In this document: positions 1 through 5,586 of the stretch, one piece after another | Layout of the letters: every line of letters starts with the position of its first letter | Numbering within the stretch: position 1 is the stretch's first letter | DNA from: Pedococcus sp. | GTDB taxonomy: Bacteria; Actinomycetota; Actinomycetes; Actinomycetales; Dermatophilaceae | Length of the DNA: 5,924 bases | Direction of reading: 5' to 3' | NCBI GenBank assembly: GCA_025936615.1 | Contig: JAICSZ010000151.1 | Span: 1 to 5,924 of the forward strand | The notes under the pieces: model-generated | What the model saw: the letters and a program-made list of their open reading frames with translations, nothing else | Told to the model about the DNA's origin: nothing | Database searches by the model: none | Translations under genes and position numbers: made by a program

Positions 1-8
1 TGGGACAC
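1..8 (-). CDS. Putative 5' end of a minus-strand gene cut by the left window edge
   Basis: Only the first two codons and part of a third are inside the window, so no product can be named. On the minus strand a GTG (8-6) is followed by TCC. It is preceded at 5 nt by a perfect AGGAGG Shine-Dalgarno sequence (19-14), and the same GTG-TCC-C opening follows a strong SD in the nucleotidase gene of this window. The 214 bp between this GTG and the stop of the upstream hydrolase hold no other gene, which fits a leader region. The call rests on the ribosome binding site alone. It would be wrong if the frame closes just outside the window. Confidence 0.3.
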
Positions 9-69
9 GAGGGCCTCCTGTTTGTGAAGCGGATACCTAGGCAGTTCCACTCCACCGCGGGAGGCCCTC
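9..69 (-). promoter_or_regulatory. Inverted repeat able to mask the Shine-Dalgarno of the left-edge gene
   Basis: In the minus-strand transcript, GAGGGCCTCC (69-60) is perfectly complementary over 10 bp to GGAGGCCCTC (18-9). The second arm contains the GGAGG of the ribosome binding site and ends immediately before the GTG start at 8. The enclosed 41-nt loop can form further helices, for example GTGGAG with CTTCAC, including one G-U pair. The first arm can also fold on itself as GGAG-GGC-CTCC, which would free the SD. This is the architecture of a translational on/off leader, but I do not recognise a known riboswitch class or T-box sequence in it. In GC-rich DNA, GGAGG/CCTCC complementarity can arise by chance. 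Confidence 0.3.
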
Positions 70-153
70 CCCGCGCCACTGATCAGATCAGCGGATCACA
101 CCCACTCAACCAACGTCTCCGATCAGTACAGCTAGCAAAGGTTCGGTACAGAA

Positions 154-173
154 GGACAGGCTAGAACCTGTCC
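154..173 (-). terminator. Hairpin GGACAGG-N6-CCTGTCC, possible weak terminator of the hydrolase gene or operator
   Basis: A perfect 7-bp inverted repeat (154-160 and 167-173) flanks a 6-nt spacer. Read on the minus strand, the RNA could add a G-U pair and close a UCUA loop. It lies about 50 nt downstream of the stop of the minus-strand hydrolase and is followed by TTCTGT, which is only a poor U-tract. That allows a weak intrinsic terminator. The same repeat overlaps a TAGCCT element that could be a -10 box for the next minus-strand gene, so an operator is an equally fair reading. Confidence 0.3.
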
Positions 174-185
174 ACCATTCACCAA
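158..185 (-). promoter_or_regulatory. Weak candidate promoter for the left-edge gene
   Basis: On the minus strand, TTGGTG (185-180) is followed after 16 nt by TAGCCT (163-158). The -10 fits the actinobacterial TANNNT pattern. The -35 matches TTGACA only in its first three bases. The predicted transcript would carry a leader of about 140 nt, long enough to hold the inverted repeat at 9-69. No better sigma-70-type pair was found in 9-222. Confidence 0.2.
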
Positions 186-222
186 CCTGTGCTGAGCCGG
201 CCGAGGCACCGAGCCGCAACCG

Positions 223-1467
223 TCACGGGTGGGCGAGCAACGTCACGCCCGGCAGGGACCGCGTCCCCTCCAGCAGCGGACTGGTGTGGTTGTCGACCAC
301 CCGTCCCACGAACCCGGTCACGTAGGCGTCAGTGTCGACCAGTGCCCGTCGCCCGTCCGTCGACCCGACCGCGAGCAGGAGCCGCAGCGGCGCGGCGAGG
401 CGGTAGGCGCCGTAGTCGGAGAAGTTGAAGTGCTCGGTGCCCGCGAGGCTGAGCAGCCACGCGCGGGTCCCGGGGTGGCCGAGCAGCTGGCGGGCGACGC
501 GCTGGTCCGCCCGGCCAGCCGCGTCCCCGGGTGTGCACGTCCCGGTGATGCACTCGCCGCCGTCGTGGGTCATGACCATGAGCGGCACCGACAGCCCCCG
601 ACGGACGACGTCGCCGAACTCCCCGCCGTCCAGGTCGACCGCGCCGCGGCAGCGAGGGTCGTCGGCGCAGGCCTGCAGCGCGGTGGCACCGCCGAACGAG
701 TGGCCGACGTAGACCACCCGACCGCCGTTGACGTGTCGGGCAACCGGACCGTCGGCCAGGTCGGCGACCCGGCGCGCCGCGAAGCGCGCATCCGCGGACC
801 AGACGCCGACGAGCCGGTCCCCCACCGCCTGCGAGGCCGGCACGTGGGGCCCGGCGAAGTCCGAGGGGTTTCCCGCCTGCGTCGCGGTGACGTCCCGGCC
901 GTGCAGCACCGCGTGGTTGGAGCTGTACGTCTCGGTCACCCCCGCGACGACGTAGCCATGGCTCGCCAGCTCCTCCGCGAGGGTGGTGTACTGCAGGGCC
1001 GAGAACCCCAGACCGGGCTCGAGGACCACCACGGGGAAGCGCCCGCCCGCCGCGGCAGCTCCCTCGCGCGAGTGGGTCCGCACCACCCGGAAGTCGGTCT
1101 CACCCAAGCCGATCGGCGATGGCAGGTGCACACCGCGCCACAACCCCGGTGCGTATGCCGCCTGGCCGGCTTGCGCCTGGCCAGCGCCGGCGCCCGACTC
1201 TGCTGGGTACCAGAGCCACACGGGAAGCTCCCGCGGCTGCCCGCCGCGGGGAGCGAGTGGGTCGGTGCGCGAGGTGTCCGTCCACTCGTAGCGGACCCGG
1301 GCGACCGCGTAGGACCCTGATGGGGCCGGGAGGGCGACGGGCTCACGGTGCCGCCACGCGGCATACCCGGTGTAGGCGGCGCCCAGCACCACCACCACCG
1401 CGGCCGCGACGAGCAGGCGGGCCACGGCACGCCTGACCCCCGCCCCTGCCGCCATGCCTGCCATCAT
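223..1467 (-). CDS. Membrane-anchored alpha/beta hydrolase, PAF-acetylhydrolase/dienelactone hydrolase-like
   Basis: This encodes a 414-residue serine hydrolase of the alpha/beta fold, probably acting on an ester outside the cytoplasmic membrane. The substrate is unknown. Residues 16-36 form a hydrophobic helix after an Arg-rich start, a signal anchor or uncleaved signal peptide. The core shows LPVWLWYPAE near 81-90, FPVVVLEPGLG near 144-154, the nucleophile elbow GHSFGG (Ser257), Asp280 in VDLDGG and His346 in TEHFNFSD. The Ser-to-Asp spacing of 23 residues equals that of human plasma PAF acetylhydrolase (Ser273/Asp296), and the local sequence GHSFGGAT is shared. Two close cysteine pairs (267/273 and 306/311) suit an extracytoplasmic protein with disulfides. 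I chose the ATG at 1467 because AGGTGG lies 8 nt upstream; an in-frame GTG at 1491 has no ribosome binding site. It is divergent from kynU. Its position resembles that of a kynurenine formamidase partner, but the membrane anchor argues against that role. Confidence 0.85.
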   Translation of the reverse strand: MMAGMAAGAGVRRAVARLLVAAAVVVVLGAAYTGYAAWRHREPVALPAPSGSYAVARVRYEWTDTSRTDPLAPRGGQPRELPVWLWYPAESGAGAGQAQAGQAAYAPGLWRGVHLPSPIGLGETDFRVVRTHSREGAAAAGGRFPVVVLEPGLGFSALQYTTLAEELASHGYVVAGVTETYSSNHAVLHGRDVTATQAGNPSDFAGPHVPASQAVGDRLVGVWSADARFAARRVADLADGPVARHVNGGRVVYVGHSFGGATALQACADDPRCRGAVDLDGGEFGDVVRRGLSVPLMVMTHDGGECITGTCTPGDAAGRADQRVARQLLGHPGTRAWLLSLAGTEHFNFSDYGAYRLAAPLRLLLAVGSTDGRRALVDTDAYVTGFVGRVVDNHTSPLLEGTRSLPGVTLLAHP

Positions 1468-1475
1468 CGCGCCGC

Positions 1476-1481
1476 CCACCT
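1476..1481 (-). promoter_or_regulatory. Ribosome binding site deciding the hydrolase start
   Basis: AGGTGG on the minus strand ends 8 nt before the ATG at 1467-1465. It differs from AGGAGG by one base. It supports this ATG over the upstream GTG at 1491. The ATG directly following (1464) and another at 1455 are less well placed. Confidence 0.5.
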
Positions 1482-1521
1482 GTGGACCCACTGTGAAGCA
1501 TCGCCTGGCGCAGTCCCGGGA

Positions 1522-1535
1522 CCGGCGTGCGCCGG
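1522..1535. promoter_or_regulatory. 14-bp palindrome in the hydrolase/kynU divergent spacer
   Basis: CCGGCG-TG-CGCCGG is a perfect 6+6 inverted repeat with a 2-bp centre, about 28 bp upstream of the kynU ATG and 54 bp upstream of the hydrolase ATG. As DNA it could be an operator for a dimeric regulator acting on both genes. As RNA it could form a 5-bp stem with a GTGC loop in the kynU leader. Such GC palindromes are common in GC-rich genomes. No convincing -10/-35 pair was found on either strand of this 95-bp spacer (1468-1562). Confidence 0.3.
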
Positions 1536-1551
1536 GTGCCGTCGGTGCGTC

Positions 1552-1555
1552 AGGA
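1552..1555 (+). promoter_or_regulatory. Ribosome binding site of kynU
   Basis: AGGA stands 7 nt before the ATG at 1563. This supports the ATG over an in-frame GTG at 1527, which would add 12 residues (MRRVPSVRQDAV) not expected in the family. Confidence 0.45.
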
Positions 1556-1562
1556 TGCGGTC

Positions 1563-2822
1563 ATGGCCGACCAGGACGTGACGACAGACTTCCCCACGCA
1601 AGCCGCCGAGCTCGACGCGCGCGACCCGCTTGGGCACCTGCGCGAGCGGTTCCTCACGCCGGAGGGCAGCGACCTGGTCGCATACTTCGACGGCAACTCG
1701 CTCGGCCGACCGGTCGCCGCAGCGGTCGAGCGCCTGACCGCCTTCGTGACGGGCCCGTGGGGTGAGCGGCTCATCCGGTCCTGGGACGACGAGTGGCTCG
1801 ACTGGCCGATGCAGCTCGGCGACCGGCTGGGGACGCTGTGCCTCGGCGCGGCCCCCGGCCAGACCGTCGTGGCCGACTCGACGACCGTGCTCCTCTACAA
1901 GCTGAGCCGTGCCGCGGTCGACGCGCAGGCCGCCAAGGGCCGCACCGAGATCGTCCTCGACACCGACAACTTTCCCACCGACCGGTACGTCCTCGAAGGC
2001 ATCGCGGCGGAGCGCGGGCTCACCCTGCGCTGGATCCAGACCGACGAACGGGCCGGGGTGACGCCCGAGCAGGTCCGCGAGGTCGTCGGCGAGCAGACCG
2101 CGCTGGCGGTCTTCAGCCACGTGGCCTACCGCTCCGGCTTCATCGCCGACGCGGCCGGCATCACCGACGCGGTCCACGAAGCCGGAGGCCTCGTGCTCTG
2201 GGACCTGTGCCACAGCGGGGGCTCGGTCCGGGCGGCCCTCGACGACTGGGGTGCCGATCTTGCGGTCGGTTGCACCTACAAGTACCTCAACGGCGGGCCG
2301 GGGTCACCGGCGTGGGCCTACGTCGCGGAACGCCACCACAGCATGCTGCAGCAGCCGGTCTGGGGCTGGCTGGGTCGGCGCGACGCGTTCCAGATGGGGC
2401 AGGGCTACGAGCCCGCCGCGGGCATCCGCTCGTTCGTCTCGGGCACGCCACCCATCCTGGGCATGGTGCCGCTGGACGCCAGCCTGGACGTGGTCGAGGA
2501 GGCCGGCATCGACGCGATCCGCGCGAAGTCCGTCGAGCTGACCGAGCTCGTCATCCGGATGGCCGACGCGCTGCTCGGGCCGCTGGGTGTCGAGGTCGCC
2601 AGCCCTCGCGAGCCCGCGCGACGGGGTGGCCATGTCACGTTGCGGCGCAACGGCTTCCGTGCCGTGACGGCAGTGCTCTGGGAAGAGGGGATCATCCCGG
2701 ACTACCGCGACCCGGACGGGATCCGCATCGGCGTGTCACCCCTGTCGACCAGCTTCGCCGAGGTGGTCGAAGGCATGTACGCGCTGCGCGACGCCGTCGA
2801 GCGCCTCGACGCCTTCAAGTAG
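1563..2822 (+). CDS. kynU: Kynureninase
   Basis: This is a PLP-dependent hydrolase that splits L-kynurenine into anthranilate and L-alanine, or 3-hydroxykynurenine into 3-hydroxyanthranilate and alanine, in cytoplasmic tryptophan catabolism. The product is 419 residues, the usual size for bacterial kynureninases (about 416). Family landmarks in order are YFDGNSLGRP at 41-50, ADSTTVLLYKL at 104-114, the cofactor-region DTDNFPTDRYV at 133-143, LWDLCHSGG at 212-220 with the cofactor-binding Asp214, and CTYKYLNGGPGSPA at 237-250, whose Lys240 is the Schiff-base lysine. QPVWGWLGRRDAF (264-276), IRSFVSGTPPIL (288-299) and a C-terminal GIRIGVSPL strand follow. No key residue is missing. pncA follows after 9 bp, almost certainly in the same transcript. 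No tryptophan dioxygenase (kynA) or formamidase (kynB) is visible beside it. Sequence alone does not say which of the two substrates is preferred. Confidence 0.96.
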   Translation: MADQDVTTDFPTQAAELDARDPLGHLRERFLTPEGSDLVAYFDGNSLGRPVAAAVERLTAFVTGPWGERLIRSWDDEWLDWPMQLGDRLGTLCLGAAPGQTVVADSTTVLLYKLSRAAVDAQAAKGRTEIVLDTDNFPTDRYVLEGIAAERGLTLRWIQTDERAGVTPEQVREVVGEQTALAVFSHVAYRSGFIADAAGITDAVHEAGGLVLWDLCHSGGSVRAALDDWGADLAVGCTYKYLNGGPGSPAWAYVAERHHSMLQQPVWGWLGRRDAFQMGQGYEPAAGIRSFVSGTPPILGMVPLDASLDVVEEAGIDAIRAKSVELTELVIRMADALLGPLGVEVASPREPARRGGHVTLRRNGFRAVTAVLWEEGIIPDYRDPDGIRIGVSPLSTSFAEVVEGMYALRDAVERLDAFK

Positions 2823-2831
2823 CGTGGCGTC

Positions 2832-3446
2832 ATGGCCGAGGCACCCAGGGCGCTGCTGATCGTCGACGTCCAGAACGACTTCTGCGAGGGCGGCTCCCTG
2901 GGAGTGGCCGGAGGTGCGGAGGTCGCGCGCCGCATCAGTGAGCACGTGGTGCAGCACGGCGAGGAGTATGCCGCGATCGTCGCCACCGCGGACTGGCACG
3001 AGGACCCGGGGGCACACTTCAGCGACCACCCTGACTTCGCCGGCTCGTGGCCGCCGCACTGCCGGGTGGGCAGCGACGGGGCGCTGTTCCACCCCGGCGC
3101 GGAGCGGGCTCTCGAGCGCGTCGAGGCGATCTTCCGCAAGGGCCTGCACGCGGCCGCGTACAGCGGTTTCGAGGGTTTCACCGTCGAGGCCGACCAGCGC
3201 GTGGCGCTCGCGGACTGGTTGCGGGACCGCGCGATCGAGGAGGTCGACGTCGTGGGCATCGCCACCGACTACTGCGTGCGGGCCACCGCCCTCGACGCGG
3301 TGGACGAGGGCTTCGCCACGCGGGTGCTGCTGGACCTGACAGCCGGCGTTGCCCCGGAGAGCACGCAGCGGGCCCTGGGCGACTTCGCGACCCAGGGCGT
3401 CACCACGCGTGGCGAGGTCGCCCCGCCGAACGCAGGTGGCGCGTAG
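2832..3446 (+). CDS. pncA: Nicotinamidase (PncA, isochorismatase-like hydrolase superfamily)
   Basis: This cytoplasmic amidohydrolase turns nicotinamide into nicotinate and ammonia, feeding NAD salvage through the Preiss-Handler route; family members also hydrolyse pyrazinamide. The 204-residue product matches the Mycobacterium tuberculosis PncA pattern closely. Asp12 in IVDVQNDF corresponds to Asp8. The metal ligands Asp54, His56, His62 and His76 (TADWH, GAHFSDHP, SWPPHC) correspond to Asp49, His51, His57 and His71. Lys103 corresponds to Lys96. Cys148 in VGIATDYCVRATALDAV is the nucleophile (Cys138). The shared AYSGFEG and DLTAGV stretches favour nicotinamidase over other isochorismatase-like hydrolases. 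The ATG lies 9 bp after the kynU stop without a clear Shine-Dalgarno sequence, which suggests translational coupling to kynU. The last ten residues or so (PPNAGGA) are probably disordered. Confidence 0.94.
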   Translation: MAEAPRALLIVDVQNDFCEGGSLGVAGGAEVARRISEHVVQHGEEYAAIVATADWHEDPGAHFSDHPDFAGSWPPHCRVGSDGALFHPGAERALERVEAIFRKGLHAAAYSGFEGFTVEADQRVALADWLRDRAIEEVDVVGIATDYCVRATALDAVDEGFATRVLLDLTAGVAPESTQRALGDFATQGVTTRGEVAPPNAGGA

Positions 3447-3474
3447 CGCCCGCGCGCGCAGGGGAGCCGGAGGC

Positions 3475-3515
3475 GGTCCGTAGCGCCGGCGCGGTGCGGA
3501 GGACCCTCGCGGGTC
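3475..3515. terminator. Possible bidirectional terminator between convergent genes
   Basis: The 67-bp gap between the pncA stop and the nucleotidase stop is dense in inverted repeats. GGTCC (3475-3479) pairs with GGACC (3501-3505). GCGCCGGCGC (3483-3492) is a perfect 10-bp palindrome. GACCC-TCGC-GGGTC (3502-3515) forms a 5-bp stem with a tetraloop that overlaps the nucleotidase stop codon. No U-tract follows on either strand, so this would be a U-less structure of the kind proposed for actinobacteria, or Rho-assisted. The location is right, but the structural evidence is weak. Confidence 0.3.
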
Positions 3516-5433
3516 AGTGACGGCCGCCCTCGGCGGCACCTGCCACGGTGACGGGCTGGCCGTTCGCGACCAGCTTCCAGTCGTAGGTGGTGAAGGTCGT
3601 CGGGTCGAACGTGTCCTGGGCAGTAACCCAGTCGATGAGCAGCTGCCTGATCTCGCGCTGGGCGTTGTAGACGACCGGTGCCGTCGTCACCCCGGGGAAC
3701 CCGCCGCCACCGGACTGCCGGTAGTTGTTGATCGCCACGACGAACTGCGCCGCCGGGTCGAGCGCCTCACCGTCGTAGGTGAGGTTGGTGATCCGGTGCC
3801 CGACCTCCTGGGCGATGTCGATGTCGTAGGCCAGTGACGCGTCGAGGCCGCCCATGATGTCGTAGTTGTAGTCGGGGATCGGGGTGCTCGTCGCGGGGCT
3901 GACCGCGTTGGTGACGTCGTCGGGGGCAAAGGGGCCGGTGCCCGTGACCGTCTTGAAGTAGGCCGCCGAGAACTCCAGATAGTCCTTGACCTGCTGCCCC
4001 GTGAACCGGATCCCGAGCAGGGTGTTGTCGTAGATGTACATGCCCGCCACGTCGCGGACCGTCACGTCGCCAGCCGGGATCGAGGCGTCGCGGTTGAACG
4101 GCGCAGCGATCGACAGCACCGGCAGCGCCTCGTCGGGTGTGCCGGTGATCGCGGTCCGCACCGCGTCGGCCTGCACGTGGTTGATGAAGTCCATCGCCGC
4201 GGTGTCCTCGAACCGGGACGTCTCGGCCGACATCGCCTCCAGGCAGGTGCCGATCACGGAGTTGACGTAGGTGCGCACCACCGCGTGGTCGTCGCGGACC
4301 AGCGCAGCGACCTCGGGGTCGGCCGGCACGGTGTTGGAGTTGAGCAGGTGGCTGTGCGCGGCCGTGAGCGACCACCTCCCGGCGTCGTTCTTGACGTCGA
4401 GGTCCATGACCGCGAGCCGCATGCCCCACTTGAGCGGCTCGGTCATCAGCACCTTCTTGCCGGGCGTCACCTTGCTGTCGACGAGCTCCTCGACCACCTC
4501 GAGGTGGGCGTGCCCGACGAGGATCGCGTCAATCCCGGCGACCTCCTCGGCCATCTGCCGGGAGGCGTTCTCAGGGAACGGGATCGCGTCGCCGTAGGAC
4601 GACCCGGGGATGGGGCCGGAGTGGCTGGAGACGACCACCAGGTCGCACCCGGCCCGCTTGAGCTTGGGCACCCACACCTTGGCCTGCTCGACCACGCCCG
4701 GGAACTTCACCTGTCCGTCGACGTTCGCCCTGTCCCAGATGGCGACGCCCGGGGTCACCAGCCCGAGGATGCCGATCTTGAGCGGCTTGGCCACTCCGGC
4801 GACGTTGAAGCTGCGGATCAGGTGGGGCTGGAAGGCGGGCGCGCCGGTGTTCCAGTCGACCGTGTTGGCCGACAGCAGGGGGAAGTTGCACTGGCTCTCG
4901 AACTTGCGCAGCGTGTCGATGCCGTAGTTGAACTCGTGGTTGCCCAGCGCGGCTGCGTCGTAGCCGATGGCGTTCATGGCCTTGGCCATGGGGTGCACCG
5001 AGCCGCCGGTGATCGGGTCGACCTTGGCGTAGTAGTAGGCCAGTGGCGTGCCCTGGATGATGTCGCCGGCGTCGAGGACCAGCGTGTTCTGCGCGCCACG
5101 CTCCTCGCGCATCGCCTTGACCAGGGTCGCGATCTTGGCGAGCCCGACGTCGTTGCCGGCGCTGTCGGAGTAGACGGCGTCCTTGAAGTAGTCCCAGTCG
5201 AGCACGTTGCCGTGGCTGTCCGTGGTGCCGAGGACCGTGAGCCGGTATGCCGCGGGGCCGTGTCCGCGCGGCGGCGTCCCCTTCTCCTGCGCCGCGTGCG
5301 CCGGGGCGGGCGCGGCCAGCAGCGCGGCGCCGGCGCCGGCTCCCCCGATGGCGGCCATGGTGAGCATCTCGCGGCGGGACCGCTCCTGCTGAACCAGTCG
5401 TGCGGCTGCGGACGGGGACGGTGATGGGGACAC
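3514..5433 (-). CDS. Tat-exported bifunctional metallophosphatase/5'-nucleotidase, CpdB-like
   Basis: This is a secreted two-domain phosphoesterase, most like 2',3'-cyclic-nucleotide 2'-phosphodiesterase/3'-nucleotidase (CpdB, YfkN) and related to UshA 5'-nucleotidase. It would strip phosphate from nucleotides outside the membrane. The product is 639 residues; E. coli CpdB is of similar size. A twin-arginine signal SRREML at about 19-24, a hydrophobic Ala/Gly stretch and an AHA cleavage motif near 45-47 indicate Tat export. The dimetal phosphatase domain shows TTDSHGN (Asp72, His74), GDIIQGTP (Asp124), GNHEFNYG (Asn165, His166), His271 in SSHSG and GHAH (His308, His310). LDWDYFKD and HPMAKAMN resemble CpdB more than UshA. 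The C-terminal 5'-nucleotidase domain has AAPFNRD, YIYDNTL and the Gly-rich NNYRQSGGGGFPG substrate loop. There is no LPXTG motif or C-terminal membrane helix, so it is probably free or loosely held. The GTG at 5433 is chosen because GGAGGT lies just upstream; the longer frame from 5493 lacks an SD. Confidence 0.93.
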   Translation of the reverse strand: MSPSPSPSAAARLVQQERSRREMLTMAAIGGAGAGAALLAAPAPAHAAQEKGTPPRGHGPAAYRLTVLGTTDSHGNVLDWDYFKDAVYSDSAGNDVGLAKIATLVKAMREERGAQNTLVLDAGDIIQGTPLAYYYAKVDPITGGSVHPMAKAMNAIGYDAAALGNHEFNYGIDTLRKFESQCNFPLLSANTVDWNTGAPAFQPHLIRSFNVAGVAKPLKIGILGLVTPGVAIWDRANVDGQVKFPGVVEQAKVWVPKLKRAGCDLVVVSSHSGPIPGSSYGDAIPFPENASRQMAEEVAGIDAILVGHAHLEVVEELVDSKVTPGKKVLMTEPLKWGMRLAVMDLDVKNDAGRWSLTAAHSHLLNSNTVPADPEVAALVRDDHAVVRTYVNSVIGTCLEAMSAETSRFEDTAAMDFINHVQADAVRTAITGTPDEALPVLSIAAPFNRDASIPAGDVTVRDVAGMYIYDNTLLGIRFTGQQVKDYLEFSAAYFKTVTGTGPFAPDDVTNAVSPATSTPIPDYNYDIMGGLDASLAYDIDIAQEVGHRITNLTYDGEALDPAAQFVVAINNYRQSGGGGFPGVTTAPVVYNAQREIRQLLIDWVTAQDTFDPTTFTTYDWKLVANGQPVTVAGAAEGGRH

Positions 5434-5436
5434 GAG

Positions 5437-5442
5437 ACCTCC
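5437..5442 (-). promoter_or_regulatory. Ribosome binding site deciding the nucleotidase start
   Basis: GGAGGT on the minus strand stands 3-4 nt before the GTG at 5433-5431. It gives a protein starting VSPSPSPSAAARL with the Tat motif about 20 residues in. The alternative GTG at 5493 would add 20 residues with no recognisable ribosome binding site. Confidence 0.55.
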
Positions 5443-5522
5443 GGGGGCAGGGCCGCCGCGGAGGCTGGCGTCCTCCCGGCAGAGGTGGCGCACCCGACGT
5501 CGGCGTCGCGGCGCGAGCTCCC

Positions 5523-5552
5523 ACCCTAGCGGCGGGCGCCGTCCCCGGACAG
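5523..5552 (-). promoter_or_regulatory. Candidate promoter of the nucleotidase gene
   Basis: TAGGGT (5528-5523, minus strand) is a good actinobacterial -10 element. CTGTCC (5552-5547), 18 nt upstream, matches TTGACA at only three positions. A start near 5516 would give a leader of roughly 80 nt before the GTG at 5433. The 153-bp gap after hmgA makes a separate promoter reasonable even though both genes share the strand. Confidence 0.3.
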
Positions 5553-5563
5553 GCCCACTCGGA

Positions 5564-5573
5564 CGAGCGCTCG
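5564..5573. repeat. 10-bp palindrome CGAGCGCTCG downstream of hmgA
   Basis: This perfect palindrome lies 14 bp past the hmgA stop and just upstream of the candidate nucleotidase promoter. It could be part of an hmgA terminator or an operator half-site pair. As RNA it allows only a 3-bp stem with a tetraloop, so an operator is slightly more plausible than a terminator. It may also be chance. Confidence 0.2.
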
Positions 5574-5586
5574 CTGCACGCCGTGG

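Noticed and set aside
9..153. Known riboswitch or T-box in the leader of the left-edge gene
   Set aside because: I looked for T-box (TGGNACC), glycine, ZTP and guanidine signatures and did not find a convincing consensus, so only the SD-masking repeat is reported.
130..175. Possible tRNA-like segment with GGTTCGG resembling a T-arm
   Set aside because: No acceptor stem, anticodon arm or D-arm can be laid out around it. The neighbouring 7-bp hairpin is not in T-arm geometry.
229..1320. 363-residue plus-strand open frame opposite the hydrolase
   Set aside because: It is antisense to a gene with a clear catalytic triad. Its translation is Arg/Gly/Val-rich and low in complexity, without motifs, as expected of GC-driven shadow frames.
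223..1467. Hydrolase as an alpha/beta-type kynurenine formamidase partner of kynU
   Set aside because: The divergent position is suggestive, but the N-terminal membrane helix, the paired cysteines and the PAF-acetylhydrolase-like spacing point to an exported esterase.
1464..2213. 249-residue minus-strand open frame overlapping the start of kynU
   Set aside because: It is the antisense shadow of kynU codons. It has no recognisable domain, and kynU motifs are intact on the other strand.
1793..2941. 382-residue plus-strand frame inside kynU and pncA
   Set aside because: It is an Arg/Gly-rich out-of-frame translation of two real genes.
2736..3539. 267-residue minus-strand frame opposite pncA
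   Set aside because: It is an antisense shadow. The plus-strand frame carries every PncA active-site residue.
4177..5424. 415-residue plus-strand frame opposite the nucleotidase
   Set aside because: It is long only because stop codons are rare in GC-rich antisense frames. The composition is dominated by Val, Gly, Arg, Asp and His, with no motif.
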